A DNA stretch of 54,369 nucleotides, from the NCBI GenBank assembly GCA_036563245.1, contig DATCMU010000020.1, forward strand, positions 1 through 54,369, given 5' to 3'. The DNA is from DATCMU01 sp036563245 (GTDB lineage: Bacteria; Pseudomonadota; Alphaproteobacteria; Rhizobiales; Devosiaceae). Made by a program: the position numbers and the translations under genes. Within the stretch, counting starts at the first letter, position 1; the number at the start of each line of letters is the position of its first letter. The notes below the pieces were generated by a model. It ran no database searches, had not been told where the DNA came from, and saw only the letters and a program-made list of their open reading frames with translations. Positions 24,695-33,700 of this stretch are shown here, one piece after another.

Positions 24695-25788
24695 CACTTG
24701 CCGCCTCCGAATGCCTTGAGAACTTCGGCAACCGCGCGCATCGCAGCTTCGGTGCCGATGGATATGCGCAAGGCCTGCGGCAGTCCGTAGCCGGTCATCT
24801 CGCGAACGATCAACCCGCGCGCCAGAAGGGCCGCATTGGCATCCGCCGCCGTCAGGCCCGGCTCGTCAGGGAACAGCACCAGGATGAAATTGCCCTGGCT
24901 GGGCAGGACGCGCAGGCGGTTCGAACCGAGTTCCGCGCTCAACCAGTCCCGCCAGCGTGCATTGTGGTCGCAAAGTGCGCGCGTAAATCCCACGTCTCGC
25001 ACTGCGGCCTCGGCAGCCGCCTGTCCGGGCACCGATACGTTGAACGGCCCGCGCAAGCGGTTGAGCACATCGACGATCGGCGCAGGCCCGAACATCCAGC
25101 CCACTCGAAGCGCCGCTAGGCCCATCTTGGAGAAGGTGCGCACCATGACAACATTGCGGGTGGTCGCGGCGAGATCGGCACCCGTTTCGAAATCGCCCGC
25201 CGTCACGTATTCGGCATAGGCGTTGTCGATCACCAGGAGAACCTCGGGGGGCAAGCCGGCATGCAGCCGCCGCACCTCGGCGCCCGAAAGGCAGGTGCCG
25301 GTGGGATTGTTCGGGTTGTCCAGGAACACCATGCGCGTTCGCGGCGTGACCGCGCCAAGCATCGCATCCACATCGACGCCATAGTCGCGCGCCTCGGCAA
25401 AGACCGCTGTCGCGCCCGCGCCAAGCGTAACGATGGGATAGACCGCAAAGCCGTAGCGGCTGATCACAGCCTCATCGCCTTCGCCGAGATAGGACTGGGC
25501 GAGAAGGTGCAGGATCTCGTCCGAACCCGCACCCACCACGATCCTTTCTGCGTCAAGCCCGTGCACCTCGCCTATGGCCTGGCGCAGCGCGCGGCACGAG
25601 CCGTCCGGATAGGAGGCCAGCCCCTCGGAGACGGACCGAAACGCAGCGATTGCCGCCGGGCTCGCGCCGAGCGGGGACTCGTTGGCCGACAGCTTTATCG
25701 GCGTCACGCCATGCGGCGCGGCGGACTTTCCCGGCACATAGGGGTCGATATTGAGAATGCCGGCTTGCGGCGTTGGGCTCTGGTTCAT
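24694..25788 (-). CDS. hisC: Histidinol-phosphate aminotransferase
   Basis: 364 residues if started at ATG 25788; ATG 25803 or the frame start 25851 are alternatives. A class I/II PLP aminotransferase: the DNPNNPTG motif, VIDNAYAEY and the PLP-lysine segment TFSKMGLAALRVGW are all intact. With tyrC next to it, the enzyme may also serve in aromatic amino-acid transamination, as many alphaproteobacterial HisC paralogues do. A methyltransferase gene lies upstream in the same orientation. Confidence 0.9.
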   Translation of the reverse strand: MNQSPTPQAGILNIDPYVPGKSAAPHGVTPIKLSANESPLGASPAAIAAFRSVSEGLASYPDGSCRALRQAIGEVHGLDAERIVVGAGSDEILHLLAQSYLGEGDEAVISRYGFAVYPIVTLGAGATAVFAEARDYGVDVDAMLGAVTPRTRMVFLDNPNNPTGTCLSGAEVRRLHAGLPPEVLLVIDNAYAEYVTAGDFETGADLAATTRNVVMVRTFSKMGLAALRVGWMFGPAPIVDVLNRLRGPFNVSVPGQAAAEAAVRDVGFTRALCDHNARWRDWLSAELGSNRLRVLPSQGNFILVLFPDEPGLTAADANAALLARGLIVREMTGYGLPQALRISIGTEAAMRAVAEVLKAFGGGK

Positions 25789-25881
25789 TGCGGGGCTTTG
25801 CATCAAGCGGGTCGGGCGGCGCACCATACGCAAAGCCTTCCTCCAAATCAAAGGAAAGCCCCGCCCCCTGACGGCATCGCG

Positions 25882-26631
25882 TCAGGTCTGGGACGGGTCT
25901 TCGAACATGACTGCCGCCTGCGGCCGCATCGAGGGCACCCGGACCAGCCGTTCCGCCCTCTTGCGCCGCGCGATCGCGGGGAACAGTTCCTTCTTCGCCC
26001 GCACGCAAGTTACCCCGGCCAGCGTCGGGCCCAGCAGGCGGCCCATCCGCTCGAACACGCGCGCCGACCTGAGGACCAGGCGATGGTGAGAGGGCGGCAG
26101 GAACAGCGCATCCCGCCAGGCCTCGGGCGTGAACGAATGCGCCTTGAGCAGCTGATCCAGTTGCGCCCGCGAATAGGGATTGCCGTTGCCGAATGGCGTA
26201 TTGTCGCGCTGCGCCCACAAGCCCCGGCGGCGCGGGACCACCACGATCAGCCGCGCATTGGGCGCGCACACCCGCCACAGTTCGCGCATCAGTTCCTCGG
26301 CGTCCGCGGCATGCTCGAACGCGTGTACGGCAATCACCAGATCAACCGCCGAATCGGTCAGCGGCATCTCCAGCGGATCGCACAGAACAGTGTGCGAGGG
26401 CCCTTCGCGCGGCCACGCCGACGCGCCCTGCCTTGCCGGCATGAAGGCGAGCACGCGCTCCGCATCCTTGAGCGTGTAGCGCAGGTAGGGCGTCGCAAAG
26501 CCGAGCCCGAGCACTCTAAGCCCCTCCACGTCGGGGGCCAGGCGGCGCACTTCCTCGCGCACAAGTTGGCGCGCGATTCGCCCCAGTGGCGACTTGTAGA
26601 ACGCGATCAGACGCGTGACGTCGGGTGTCAT
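25882..26631 (-). CDS. SAM-dependent methyltransferase (methyltransf_11-like)
   Basis: 249 residues from ATG 26631. The SAM-binding region reads VLGLGFATPYLRY, a degenerate glycine motif, followed by MPLTDSAVDLVIAVHAFEHA, the class I motif II. The C-terminus has a basic tail (ARRKRAERLVR). The substrate is unknown. Its position before hisC-tyrC and divergent from gloB is common in Hyphomicrobiales. Confidence 0.82.
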   Translation of the reverse strand: MTPDVTRLIAFYKSPLGRIARQLVREEVRRLAPDVEGLRVLGLGFATPYLRYTLKDAERVLAFMPARQGASAWPREGPSHTVLCDPLEMPLTDSAVDLVIAVHAFEHAADAEELMRELWRVCAPNARLIVVVPRRRGLWAQRDNTPFGNGNPYSRAQLDQLLKAHSFTPEAWRDALFLPPSHHRLVLRSARVFERMGRLLGPTLAGVTCVRAKKELFPAIARRKRAERLVRVPSMRPQAAVMFEDPSQT

Positions 26632-26746
26632 ATGCCCACCTGCCAGAATTGCGCCAGAGCATGCCGCAAGCATTGCCGCTTGTCATGTCCGGCGCACACC
26701 CCTAGGCTTCTCGCCCACAAGCAACACCTGCCGGGAACCATTCGCC

Positions 26747-27520
26747 ATGACGCTGATTGTGGATGCCTTTCTCTGTCGCACCGACAACATCGGCTATCTG
26801 GCGCATGACACCGCAACAGGCGCCACGGCCGCCATCGACGCGCCGGATGCCGAGACGATCATCGAGCAGGCCGAGGGCCGTGGCTGGACGATCAGCGATG
26901 TGCTGGTGACCCACCATCACTTCGATCATACCGACGGTATTCCCGCCCTCAAAGAGCGTTACGGCGCAACAATCACCGGCCCCGCCAGCGAGGCGGAAAA
27001 GATCGGGGTGCTCGACCGGCTCGTGGACCCGGGCGATGAAATCATGCTCGGCTCCGTCAGGCTCGAGGTCTTCGGGGTCCCGGGGCACACCCTGGGGCAC
27101 ATCGCCTATTTCGACCCCGCTGGCATGCACCTGTTCACCGGCGATGCCCTGTTTTCGCTCGGCTGCGGGCGCATGTTCGAGGGCACGCCCGGCCCTATGT
27201 GGGAAGGCCTTGCTCGGCTCAGGGCGCTTCCCGACGATGTCCTGATCTATTGCGGTCACGAATATACCCAGGCCAACGGACGCTTTGCGCTCAGCATCGA
27301 TCCTGCCAACCAGGCGCTGGTCGCCCGCGTCCGGGAGGCGGACCAGCTGCGCGCCGCCGGAAGCCTGACCATTCCGGTGCCGCTGGGACAGGAAAGGAAG
27401 ACAAACCCCTTCCTGCGCGCCGACGACCCCGATTTCGCCGCGATGCTCAATCTCGATGGGACCGAGCCTTCCGCGGTTTTTGCCCACCTGCGTGCCGCCA
27501 AGGACATGTTCAGGGGCTGA
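26747..27520 (+). CDS. gloB: Hydroxyacylglutathione hydrolase (glyoxalase II)
   Basis: 257 residues from ATG 26747. The metallo-beta-lactamase signature THHHFDHTDG binds the two metals; GHTLGHI, FTGDALFSLGCGR and YCGHEYT complete the family set. It hydrolyses S-lactoylglutathione to D-lactate and glutathione, completing methylglyoxal detoxification. A methylglyoxal synthase and two glutathione-degrading enzymes are also in the window, though not adjacent. Confidence 0.95.
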   Translation: MTLIVDAFLCRTDNIGYLAHDTATGATAAIDAPDAETIIEQAEGRGWTISDVLVTHHHFDHTDGIPALKERYGATITGPASEAEKIGVLDRLVDPGDEIMLGSVRLEVFGVPGHTLGHIAYFDPAGMHLFTGDALFSLGCGRMFEGTPGPMWEGLARLRALPDDVLIYCGHEYTQANGRFALSIDPANQALVARVREADQLRAAGSLTIPVPLGQERKTNPFLRADDPDFAAMLNLDGTEPSAVFAHLRAAKDMFRG

Positions 27521-27666
27521 CCCGTCTTAACCTTACACTCCGAAACGCGTCGCCAGACCTTAACAAATCCTTGCCAAGCCCCCCGCGCCGGCGCGATCCT
27601 TTGCGCCACACGCAGGGTAGCAGGCCGGAACTCGGTGCAACCGCCCTCCGAACAGGACAAGGCGCA

Positions 27667-27924
27667 ATGCACAAGGACAACGCACAGCGTCAAGAAGGCA
27701 CACGCAGGGCAATCGGCGGACCGCGCTTCAGGCGCCGGCGCGCGGCCATGCGCTTTTCAACCCCCTCCCCCTTCGTCGCCCAGGTCATCGCCACCTACGA
27801 ACCGGCGGATCTGTTGCCCCCGGCGCGTGCCCTGCCGAACCCGGCGGTTGGCGCCTATGGCGCGACGGTGCGCATCGCCGAACGGCGCATGCCCGCCGGC
27901 TACAACCACACGGTGATTGCCTGA
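27667..27924 (+). CDS. Small hypothetical protein
   Basis: 85 residues. The N-terminus is strongly basic (about residues 8-26, rich in Arg), followed by SPFVAQVIATYEP and ending in AGYNHTVIA. Short proteins with an 'SxPFxAQxIA' core occur in other rhizobia, so it may be real; a shorter start at the internal MRF (27748) is possible. No membrane segment or motif. A weak ribosome-binding site. Function unknown. Confidence 0.45.
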   Translation: MHKDNAQRQEGTRRAIGGPRFRRRRAAMRFSTPSPFVAQVIATYEPADLLPPARALPNPAVGAYGATVRIAERRMPAGYNHTVIA

Positions 27925-27940
27925 TCGGAACTGCGCCGGC

Positions 27941-28339
27941 TCAGTGGAAGTTGACGTCGCGGCCCGCCGCGCGGATTGACACCGAGAACCCGGCCACCAC
28001 GTCCACAAAGCTCATCGCAAGGCAGATGAAGAACAACGAGGTCGCCGCCTTGGGCACCAGCAGGAACTCCACCAGGTAGGCGACGAACATCAGTGTCGAG
28101 AACATGTGATCCAGGATCGACTGTGTTCCGGTGCGGGTGGACTTGAGCACCTCGAAGAACAACAGGACCAGGGCGCCCAGGATCAACAGGTCGCCCATGG
28201 TCAGGCCCCAGATGGCGCCCGAGACCATGCCCACCGACATCACCTGGGTCGCCCAGCCGGCCCCCTGCCCGCCAAAGATGTCGAAGGCGACCAGGTTGTA
28301 GAGCACGAACGGAATGATCAGAAGCGGCGGCAGCCACAT
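27941..28339 (-). CDS. Small four-helix membrane protein, unknown function
   Basis: 132 residues from ATG 28339, which has GGGGAGA six bases upstream. About four hydrophobic helices with short loops; residues 1-20, 50-65 and 80-115 are the most hydrophobic. Similar predicted four-TM proteins recur in Hyphomicrobiales but have no assigned role. It sits downstream of fumC on the same strand with an 84-base gap containing a GC hairpin. Confidence 0.75.
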   Translation of the reverse strand: MWLPPLLIIPFVLYNLVAFDIFGGQGAGWATQVMSVGMVSGAIWGLTMGDLLILGALVLLFFEVLKSTRTGTQSILDHMFSTLMFVAYLVEFLLVPKAATSLFFICLAMSFVDVVAGFSVSIRAAGRDVNFH

Positions 28340-28423
28340 GTTGCATCTCCCCAACTGACCGGATCATGCCGGATCGGCCGCCGATCCGCCAGTCCGGTCC
28401 GGCGACGGTCGCCAGTGCGCCGT

Positions 28424-29821
28424 TCAGCCCCGCGTCTTCAGAGGCCCCACCATTTCCTCCGGCCGGACGGCCGCGTCGAATTCCTCACCGCTCAGCAATC
28501 CCAGTTCCACTGCCGCCTCGCGCAGCGTGGTGCCGGACTTGTGGGCATGCTTGGCGATCTTTGCCGCGTTGTCATAGCCGATCCTGGTATTGAGCGCGGT
28601 CACCAGCATGAGCGAATTGCGCAGATGGGTATCGATGCGCGCCCGATCGGGCTCGATGCCGACCGCGCAATGATCGTTGAAGCTTTCGGCGGCATCGGCC
28701 AGCAGGCGGATCGACTGCAACAGGTTGTAAGCGATCACCGGCTTGAACACGTTGAGTTCGAAATTGCCCTGGCTGCCGGCGAAACCGATGGTGGCGTCAT
28801 TGCCGAATACCTGGGCGCAGACCATGGTCATGGCTTCCGACTGGGTCGGATTGACCTTGCCCGGCATGATCGAGGATCCCGGCTCGTTTTCCGGAATGGT
28901 GATTTCTCCTATGCCGCAACGCGGCCCAGAGGCCAGCCAGCGCACATCGTTGGCGACCTTCATGGCGGCGGCGGCAAGCTGCTTGAGCGCCCCGCTGGTG
29001 CCCACGAAGGCGTCATGGCCGGCAAGCACGGCAAACTTGTTGGGCGCGGATACGAAATGCGTGCCGCTCAGGTCGCTGATCTTGCGCGCCACCAGTTCGG
29101 CATAGTCGGGATGGGTATTCAGGCCCGTTCCCACCGCGGTGCCGCCCAGCGCCAGTTCCCGCAACTGCGGTAGCGTCGAATGGATCGCCTTCAATCCGTT
29201 GTTGACCTGCGCCGCCCATCCGCTGATCTCCTGCCCCAGGGTCAGGGGCGTGGCATCCTGCAGATGCGTGCGCCCGATCTTGACGATATCGGCAAAGGCT
29301 TCAGACTTGCCGCGGAGGGTATCGCGCAGCCTTTCCACCCGCGGAAAGAGGTACGTCTCGATCTGCAGCACCGCCGCGATATGCATCGCGGTGGGGAAGG
29401 TGTCGTTTGAGGATTGCGACTTGTTGACGTGATCGTTCGGATGCACGGGCGCCTTCGAGCCCATCTTGCCGCCGGCAAGCTCGATGGCCCGGTTGGAGAT
29501 CACCTCGTTCACGTTCATGTTCGACTGGGTGCCCGAACCCGTCTGCCAGACCACCAGCGGGAAATGATCGTCGAGCTTGCCCGCAATGACCTCGTCCGCC
29601 GCCTCGACGATCAGGTCCTTGATCGAGGTATCAAGCAGCCCAAGTTCGTGATTGGCCAGCGCGGCCGCTTTCTTCAGAATGCCGAAGGCCCGCACGATCT
29701 CGACGGGCATGCGCTCCCCGCCGATGCGGAAGTTCATCAGCGAACGGGCGGTCTGCGCTCCGTAGTAGACGTCGGCGGGCACCTCGATGGCACCCATGCT
29801 GTCGGTTTCAACGCGTGTCAT
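28424..29821 (-). CDS. fumC: Class II fumarate hydratase
   Basis: 465 residues from ATG 29821. The lyase signature GSSIMPGKVNPTQ lies near residues 314-326, and GSGTQSNMNVNEVI near residue 100 forms part of the active site. It interconverts fumarate and malate in the TCA cycle without an iron-sulfur cluster. It follows rpmF on the same strand, after a hairpin. Assignment is secure. Confidence 0.97.
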   Translation of the reverse strand: MTRVETDSMGAIEVPADVYYGAQTARSLMNFRIGGERMPVEIVRAFGILKKAAALANHELGLLDTSIKDLIVEAADEVIAGKLDDHFPLVVWQTGSGTQSNMNVNEVISNRAIELAGGKMGSKAPVHPNDHVNKSQSSNDTFPTAMHIAAVLQIETYLFPRVERLRDTLRGKSEAFADIVKIGRTHLQDATPLTLGQEISGWAAQVNNGLKAIHSTLPQLRELALGGTAVGTGLNTHPDYAELVARKISDLSGTHFVSAPNKFAVLAGHDAFVGTSGALKQLAAAAMKVANDVRWLASGPRCGIGEITIPENEPGSSIMPGKVNPTQSEAMTMVCAQVFGNDATIGFAGSQGNFELNVFKPVIAYNLLQSIRLLADAAESFNDHCAVGIEPDRARIDTHLRNSLMLVTALNTRIGYDNAAKIAKHAHKSGTTLREAAVELGLLSGEEFDAAVRPEEMVGPLKTRG

Positions 29822-29870
29822 GTCGCACTCCGGTTCTTTTGGCACCGTGATAGCGCGATCAATATGGAAA

Positions 29871-29896
29871 CGGCCAGCCCCGCAAGGGGCCGGCCG
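29871..29896 (-). terminator. Possible terminator hairpin after rpmF
   Basis: CGGCCAGCCCC and GGGGCCGGCCG form 11-bp arms with one mismatch around a GCAA loop, between rpmF and fumC. On the minus strand the stem is preceded by a T-run and followed only by GTTTCC, so it is not a canonical terminator. Confidence 0.4.
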
Positions 29897-29924
29897 CAAA
29901 AAAACCTGACAGAGACAGCCTTGA

Positions 29925-30107
29925 TCAGCTGTTCTTCGGCTCCAGGATCTGCCGGCCGCGATACATGCCGGTCTTCAGGTCGACGTGATGCGGGCGACGC
30001 AGCTCGCCCGAATCCTTGTCCTCCACGTAGGAGGAAGCCTTGAGCGCGTCTGCCGAACGGCGCATGCCGCGCTTGGCGGGCGAAGTCTTTCGCTTTGGCA
30101 CTGCCAT
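29925..30107 (-). CDS. rpmF: 50S ribosomal protein L32
   Basis: 60 residues, starting MAVPKRKTSPAKRGMRRS and ending RGRQILEPKNS. This is the cysteine-free alphaproteobacterial form without a zinc ribbon. It is a structural component of the large ribosomal subunit. It is divergent from the polyprenyl synthetase across ~150 bases; a possible TATAAC -10 element is at 30198-30203 on the minus strand. Confidence 0.97.
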   Translation of the reverse strand: MAVPKRKTSPAKRGMRRSADALKASSYVEDKDSGELRRPHHVDLKTGMYRGRQILEPKNS

Positions 30108-30261
30108 GATGGAACTCCATAAACCGGGCTCTTCCCGACCGGTCCTGCGGATTGCACGACGGGAGAAGAGGCAATGAAATCTCTCTCGGATCGGCGCGCG
30201 TTATACAAGGGTTATCTGCGATTGGCTAGACCCCACTTGGCAAACCCGCTAGCAAGGCGCC

Positions 30262-31164
30262 ATGAACGATTTCGAAGCCAGACTACGCGGCGCCGCGGCC
30301 GAATTCGAGCAGGCTCTGGACGCCTTGTTGAGCATGGGCGGGCTTTCCGGTCCTGGCCCGGCGCCCTTGCGCCTTGTCTCGGCCATGCGCCACGGCGTGC
30401 TTGGCGGCGGCAAGCGGCTGCGCCCCTATCTGCTGCGCCAGAGTGCGGCAATCTTCGGCGTCGGGCCGGACCGCACCCGCGTCGCCGGGTTGGCGGTGGA
30501 ACTCGTCCACTGCTATTCGCTGGTCCACGACGACCTGCCCGCAATGGACGACGACGATCTGCGGCGCGGACGCCCAACGGTGCACAGGGCCTATGACGAG
30601 GCGACCGCCATTCTAGCAGGAGACGCCCTGCTCACCCATGCCTTTGCGCTGCTTGCCGCACCCGAGTGCCATAAGGACCCCGCGGTGCGCGCCGCCCTTG
30701 TCCTGGAATTGGCGGCGGGATCGGGCGCGGGCGGCATGGTCGGGGGGCAGATGCGCGACCTGGAAGGCGAGAAGGGCGATTTCACCGACGAGGATATCAG
30801 CGCCATGCAGGCGATGAAGACCGGTGCGCTCATACGCGCCGCCGTGCGCATGGGCGCCGTGATCGGGGGCGCAAGCGTCGAGGCCATGACCGCCCTCACC
30901 CGCCACGCCGAGGCGGCTGGCCGGGCATTCCAACTGGCCGACGACATTCTCGACGTCACCGCGACACCTGAAAGACTGGGCAAGGCAACCGGCAAGGATG
31001 CCGGGCGCGGCAAGGCAACGCGCGTCAACCGGCTTGGCATTGCCGGCGCACGCGCGGAACTGGCGGAAACCGTCAGTGAAGCCGTTGCCGCGCTCGACCT
31101 GTTCGGCCCCGAAGCCGACCCCCTTCGCGCCGCAGCCGCCTATTTCGCGCAACGACAAAACTGA
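30262..31164 (+). CDS. ispA: Polyprenyl synthetase (farnesyl/geranyl diphosphate synthase family)
   Basis: 300 residues. The first aspartate-rich motif begins at about D90 in HDDLPAMDDDDLRRG, the second at about 228 in LADDILD. GGGKRLRP marks the substrate-binding start. The sequence before the first motif is typical of short-chain (C15) synthases. It condenses isopentenyl and dimethylallyl diphosphates. The ispG gene, also isoprenoid pathway, lies just beyond the GNAT gene but on the other strand. Confidence 0.92.
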   Translation: MNDFEARLRGAAAEFEQALDALLSMGGLSGPGPAPLRLVSAMRHGVLGGGKRLRPYLLRQSAAIFGVGPDRTRVAGLAVELVHCYSLVHDDLPAMDDDDLRRGRPTVHRAYDEATAILAGDALLTHAFALLAAPECHKDPAVRAALVLELAAGSGAGGMVGGQMRDLEGEKGDFTDEDISAMQAMKTGALIRAAVRMGAVIGGASVEAMTALTRHAEAAGRAFQLADDILDVTATPERLGKATGKDAGRGKATRVNRLGIAGARAELAETVSEAVAALDLFGPEADPLRAAAAYFAQRQN

Positions 31165-31279
31165 ACGATTTCCAACCAGGCGCGGGAAAGATCGAATGAT
31201 CGCGGATGCCGGGCATAAACGCTAAGCATTTGCGCCTTCTCGACCTTGCCGGGACGACGCGCTAAGACACCGCCTGAAA

Positions 31280-31867
31280 GTGCTGTCCAGCCCGGAGTCC
31301 GATTTGTCGCCAACGCCGCGTTTCAGCCCCCTGCGCAATCACAACGACATAGCCGTGACCCCGGTGATCGAGACCGAGCGGCTGACCTTGCGCGGCCACA
31401 TGGTCGAGGATTTCGGCGAGTGCGTGGCCATGTGGGGCGACCCGGAAGTCACCCGGTTCATAGGCCCGCCGTCGACGCCTGCGGACACATGGGCGAGGAT
31501 TCGTGGTTATGTGGGGCAATGGGCGCTTCTGGGCTACGGCTACTGGCTCGTCGAGGAGCGCAAGACCGCGCGCCTTGTTGGCGAGGTGGGGTTTGGCGAG
31601 TTCCTGCGCGACATCACGCCGTCGCTGGCGGGCCGGCCCGAGATCGGCTGGGTCCTGGCGACTGACGCGCAAGGCAAGGGATACGCGACCGAAGCGGTCC
31701 GCGCCGCGCTCGCGTGGGCGGACGCCCATTTCCGCGCCGGACAGAAGACAGCCTGCATCATTGCGCCGGACAACGCAGCTTCACTGCGTGTCGCCGGCAA
31801 ATGCGGATACCGCGAAATCGCCCGCACCACCTACAAGGATGGCCCCACCATCGTGATGGAGCGCTAG
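31280..31867 (+). CDS. GNAT-family N-acetyltransferase
   Basis: 195 residues if GTG 31280 is used; GTG 31355, just before VIETERLTLRG, is an equally good start giving ~170 residues. The fold is that of RimJ/RimL-type acetyltransferases: ETERLTLRGHMVEDF, then the acetyl-CoA loop WVLATDAQGKGYATEA, and IIAPDNAASLRVAGKCGY. The target is unknown. The stop TAG lies in dispersed repeat copy 2. Confidence 0.85.
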   Translation: MLSSPESDLSPTPRFSPLRNHNDIAVTPVIETERLTLRGHMVEDFGECVAMWGDPEVTRFIGPPSTPADTWARIRGYVGQWALLGYGYWLVEERKTARLVGEVGFGEFLRDITPSLAGRPEIGWVLATDAQGKGYATEAVRAALAWADAHFRAGQKTACIIAPDNAASLRVAGKCGYREIARTTYKDGPTIVMER

Positions 31868-31970
31868 AGCGCTTTCAGGAAAAGTGAAAATCGCTTTCCG
31901 GTTCGAAGGCGCGACCATTCAACGGCCTGGAGCCGTTGGGCGATTCGGAGAAATGCGAAAAGGCTCTAGG
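31865..31970. repeat. Dispersed structured intergenic repeat, copy 2
   Basis: About 106 bases that fill the whole gap between two convergent genes. The ends are near-perfect inverted CTAGAGC (31864-31870) and GCTCTAG (31963-31969). The TAG at the left end stops the GNAT gene and the TAG read from the right end on the other strand stops ispG. A stem GCGCTTTC with GAAGGCGC replaces the perfect stem of copy 1, keeping pairing. The GCGACCA and GCCTGGAG blocks match copy 1. Confidence 0.75.
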
Positions 31971-33201
31971 CACCCCGCGCGCCGTTGCCGAACCGCCTCT
32001 CGATATAATCGGCAACCATCACCTTGAACTGGTCGGCGACGTCCGATCCGCGCAGCGTGGCCACCTTTTTGCCGTCGACGAAAACGGGCGCGGCGGGCGC
32101 TTCTCCGGTGCCCGGCAGCGAAATGCCGATATCGGCATGCTTGGATTCGCCCGGCCCGTTGACGATGCAGCCCATCACCGCAACCGAGAGCGACTCCACG
32201 CCGGGATATTTCTCCCGCCATTCAGGCATCGAGGCGCTGAGGTGATCCTGGATGTCCTTGGCCAATACCTGAAACGTGGTCGAAGTGGTGCGTCCGCATC
32301 CCGGACACGCAGCCACCACGGGCAGGAACTGCCGGAAGCCCATTGTCTGCAACAATTCCTGGGCAACCCGCACTTCGGTGGTGCGGTCGCCGCCCGGCTC
32401 CGGCGTCAGGGAGATGCGGATCGTATCCCCGATCCCCTGCTGCAGGAGGATCCCCAGCGCCGCCGACGATGCAACGATTCCCTTCGATCCCATGCCCGCC
32501 TCGGTCAGCCCCAGATGAAGGGCGTAGTCGCAGCGTGCCGCCAGTTCTTCATAGACCGCGATCAGGTTCTGCACGTCCGAGACCTTGGTCGACAGGATGA
32601 TCCGGTCGCGCCCCAGCCCGATCTCCTCGGCCCGCTGCGCCGAGAGTATCGCCGACTGGATGATCGCCTCGCGCATCACGTGACTGGCCGACCAGGGCTC
32701 GGCGCGTGCGTTGTTTTCGTCCATCAGGCGGGTCAGCAGTTCCTGGTCGAGCGAACCCCAGTTGACCCCGATCCGTACCGGCTTTTCGTATCTGAGCGCC
32801 AGTCCGATCAGCGTGCCGAACTGGGCGTCGCGTTTGTCCTTGAAGCCCACATTGCCCGGATTGATCCGGTATTTTGCCAGGGCCTCGGCGCAGGCGGGGT
32901 GATCGGTCAGAAGCTTGTGGCCGATATAGTGGAAATCGCCGATGATCGGCACCTCGATCCCCACGGCCGCCAGCCGATCGCGGATATGAGGAACCGCCGC
33001 CGCCGCCTCGTCGCGGTCGACGGTCACCCGCACCAGTTCCGAACCGGCGCGATGGAGCGCGGCGATCTGCTTCACCGTCGCCTCGATATCGGCGGTGTCG
33101 GTATTGGTCATCGACTGCACCACGATCGGTGCGCCGCCCCCCACCGTGACGCCGCCGACGTCCACCCCGACCGAATGCCTGCGTATGTGAGGGCCCGCCA
33201 T
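31966..33201 (-). CDS. ispG: 4-hydroxy-3-methylbut-2-enyl diphosphate synthase (flavodoxin)
   Basis: 411 residues from ATG 33201 (AAGGAG upstream). The [4Fe-4S] ligands are C299 and C302 in CPGCGRT, C345 in MGCIVNGPGE and E352. It performs the reductive ring opening of MEcPP to HMBPP in the MEP pathway. It shares the window with ispA, but the two are not co-transcribed. The stop codon is inside repeat copy 2. Confidence 0.96.
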   Translation of the reverse strand: MAGPHIRRHSVGVDVGGVTVGGGAPIVVQSMTNTDTADIEATVKQIAALHRAGSELVRVTVDRDEAAAAVPHIRDRLAAVGIEVPIIGDFHYIGHKLLTDHPACAEALAKYRINPGNVGFKDKRDAQFGTLIGLALRYEKPVRIGVNWGSLDQELLTRLMDENNARAEPWSASHVMREAIIQSAILSAQRAEEIGLGRDRIILSTKVSDVQNLIAVYEELAARCDYALHLGLTEAGMGSKGIVASSAALGILLQQGIGDTIRISLTPEPGGDRTTEVRVAQELLQTMGFRQFLPVVAACPGCGRTTSTTFQVLAKDIQDHLSASMPEWREKYPGVESLSVAVMGCIVNGPGESKHADIGISLPGTGEAPAAPVFVDGKKVATLRGSDVADQFKVMVADYIERRFGNGARGA

Positions 33202-33273
33202 CGCCAACTCCTTGCTTCCGGCATCGAGATACGCCGGACGCGGCCGGCGCGCAACAGCTCGAAGGTCGCGCGC

Positions 33274-33300
33274 TTGACAGGCGGTCGTCCATTCTATATT
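33274..33300 (+). promoter_or_regulatory. Putative promoter of the ArsR gene
   Basis: TTGACA (33274-33279) with TATATT (33295-33300), a 15-base spacer, in an otherwise GC-rich region; the operator inverted repeat starts at 33298, within the -10, so repressor binding would block initiation. Confidence 0.4.
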
Positions 33301-33332
33301 CAACCAACTAGTTGATAACTATTTGGTTGAAT
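33298..33332. promoter_or_regulatory. ArsR operator candidate: 10-bp inverted repeat
   Basis: ATTCAACCAA (33298-33307) and TTGGTTGAAT (33323-33332) are perfect inverted repeats separated by 15 bases; the centre holds a second palindrome, CAACTAGTTG. It lies 3 bases before the ArsR start at 33336 and abuts the -10-like sequence, as expected for an autorepressor. Confidence 0.75.
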
Positions 33333-33335
33333 ACA

Positions 33336-33674
33336 ATGCAGCCGGACCTCCTGTCCATAACGCTCTCGGCTCTCGCCGATCCGACCCGCCGCAGCATACT
33401 TTCGCGGCTCGCCGGCGGGGAAGCGACCGTTTCCGAACTCGCCGAGCCCTATGACATGTCCATGGCCGCAGTCTCCAAGCATCTCAAGGTGCTCGAAAAG
33501 GCCGGCCTGATCGAGCGCGGCAAGCAGGCGCAGTACAGGCCCTGCACGCTCAATCCCGAACCGCTGAAGGAAGTCGACTCCTGGCTAGGCGAATATCGCA
33601 AGCTCTGGGAAGCGCGGCTTGATCGTCTCGATAACTATCTGAAACTTTTGCAGAAAAGCGAACGCGACGATTGA
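33336..33674 (+). CDS. ArsR-family transcriptional regulator
   Basis: 112 residues from ATG 33336. Winged helix: LSALADPTRRSILSRL, then recognition helix SMAAVSKHLKVLEKAGLI and wing GKQAQYRPC. The ELCVCD metal-sensing site of ArsR/SmtB proper is missing, so it belongs to the metal-independent branch that is usually paired with SRPBCC (AHSA1) proteins. It leads a four-gene cluster with three such proteins downstream and a strong inverted repeat upstream. Confidence 0.9.
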   Translation: MQPDLLSITLSALADPTRRSILSRLAGGEATVSELAEPYDMSMAAVSKHLKVLEKAGLIERGKQAQYRPCTLNPEPLKEVDSWLGEYRKLWEARLDRLDNYLKLLQKSERDD

Positions 33675-33700
33675 CCGCCTGTAGCACGAGGAACACATTC

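Noticed and set aside
28371..28387. GGATCGG/CCGATCC hairpin downstream of fumC as a terminator
   Set aside because: Short arms with a 3-base loop and no T-run; may be just GC-rich sequence.
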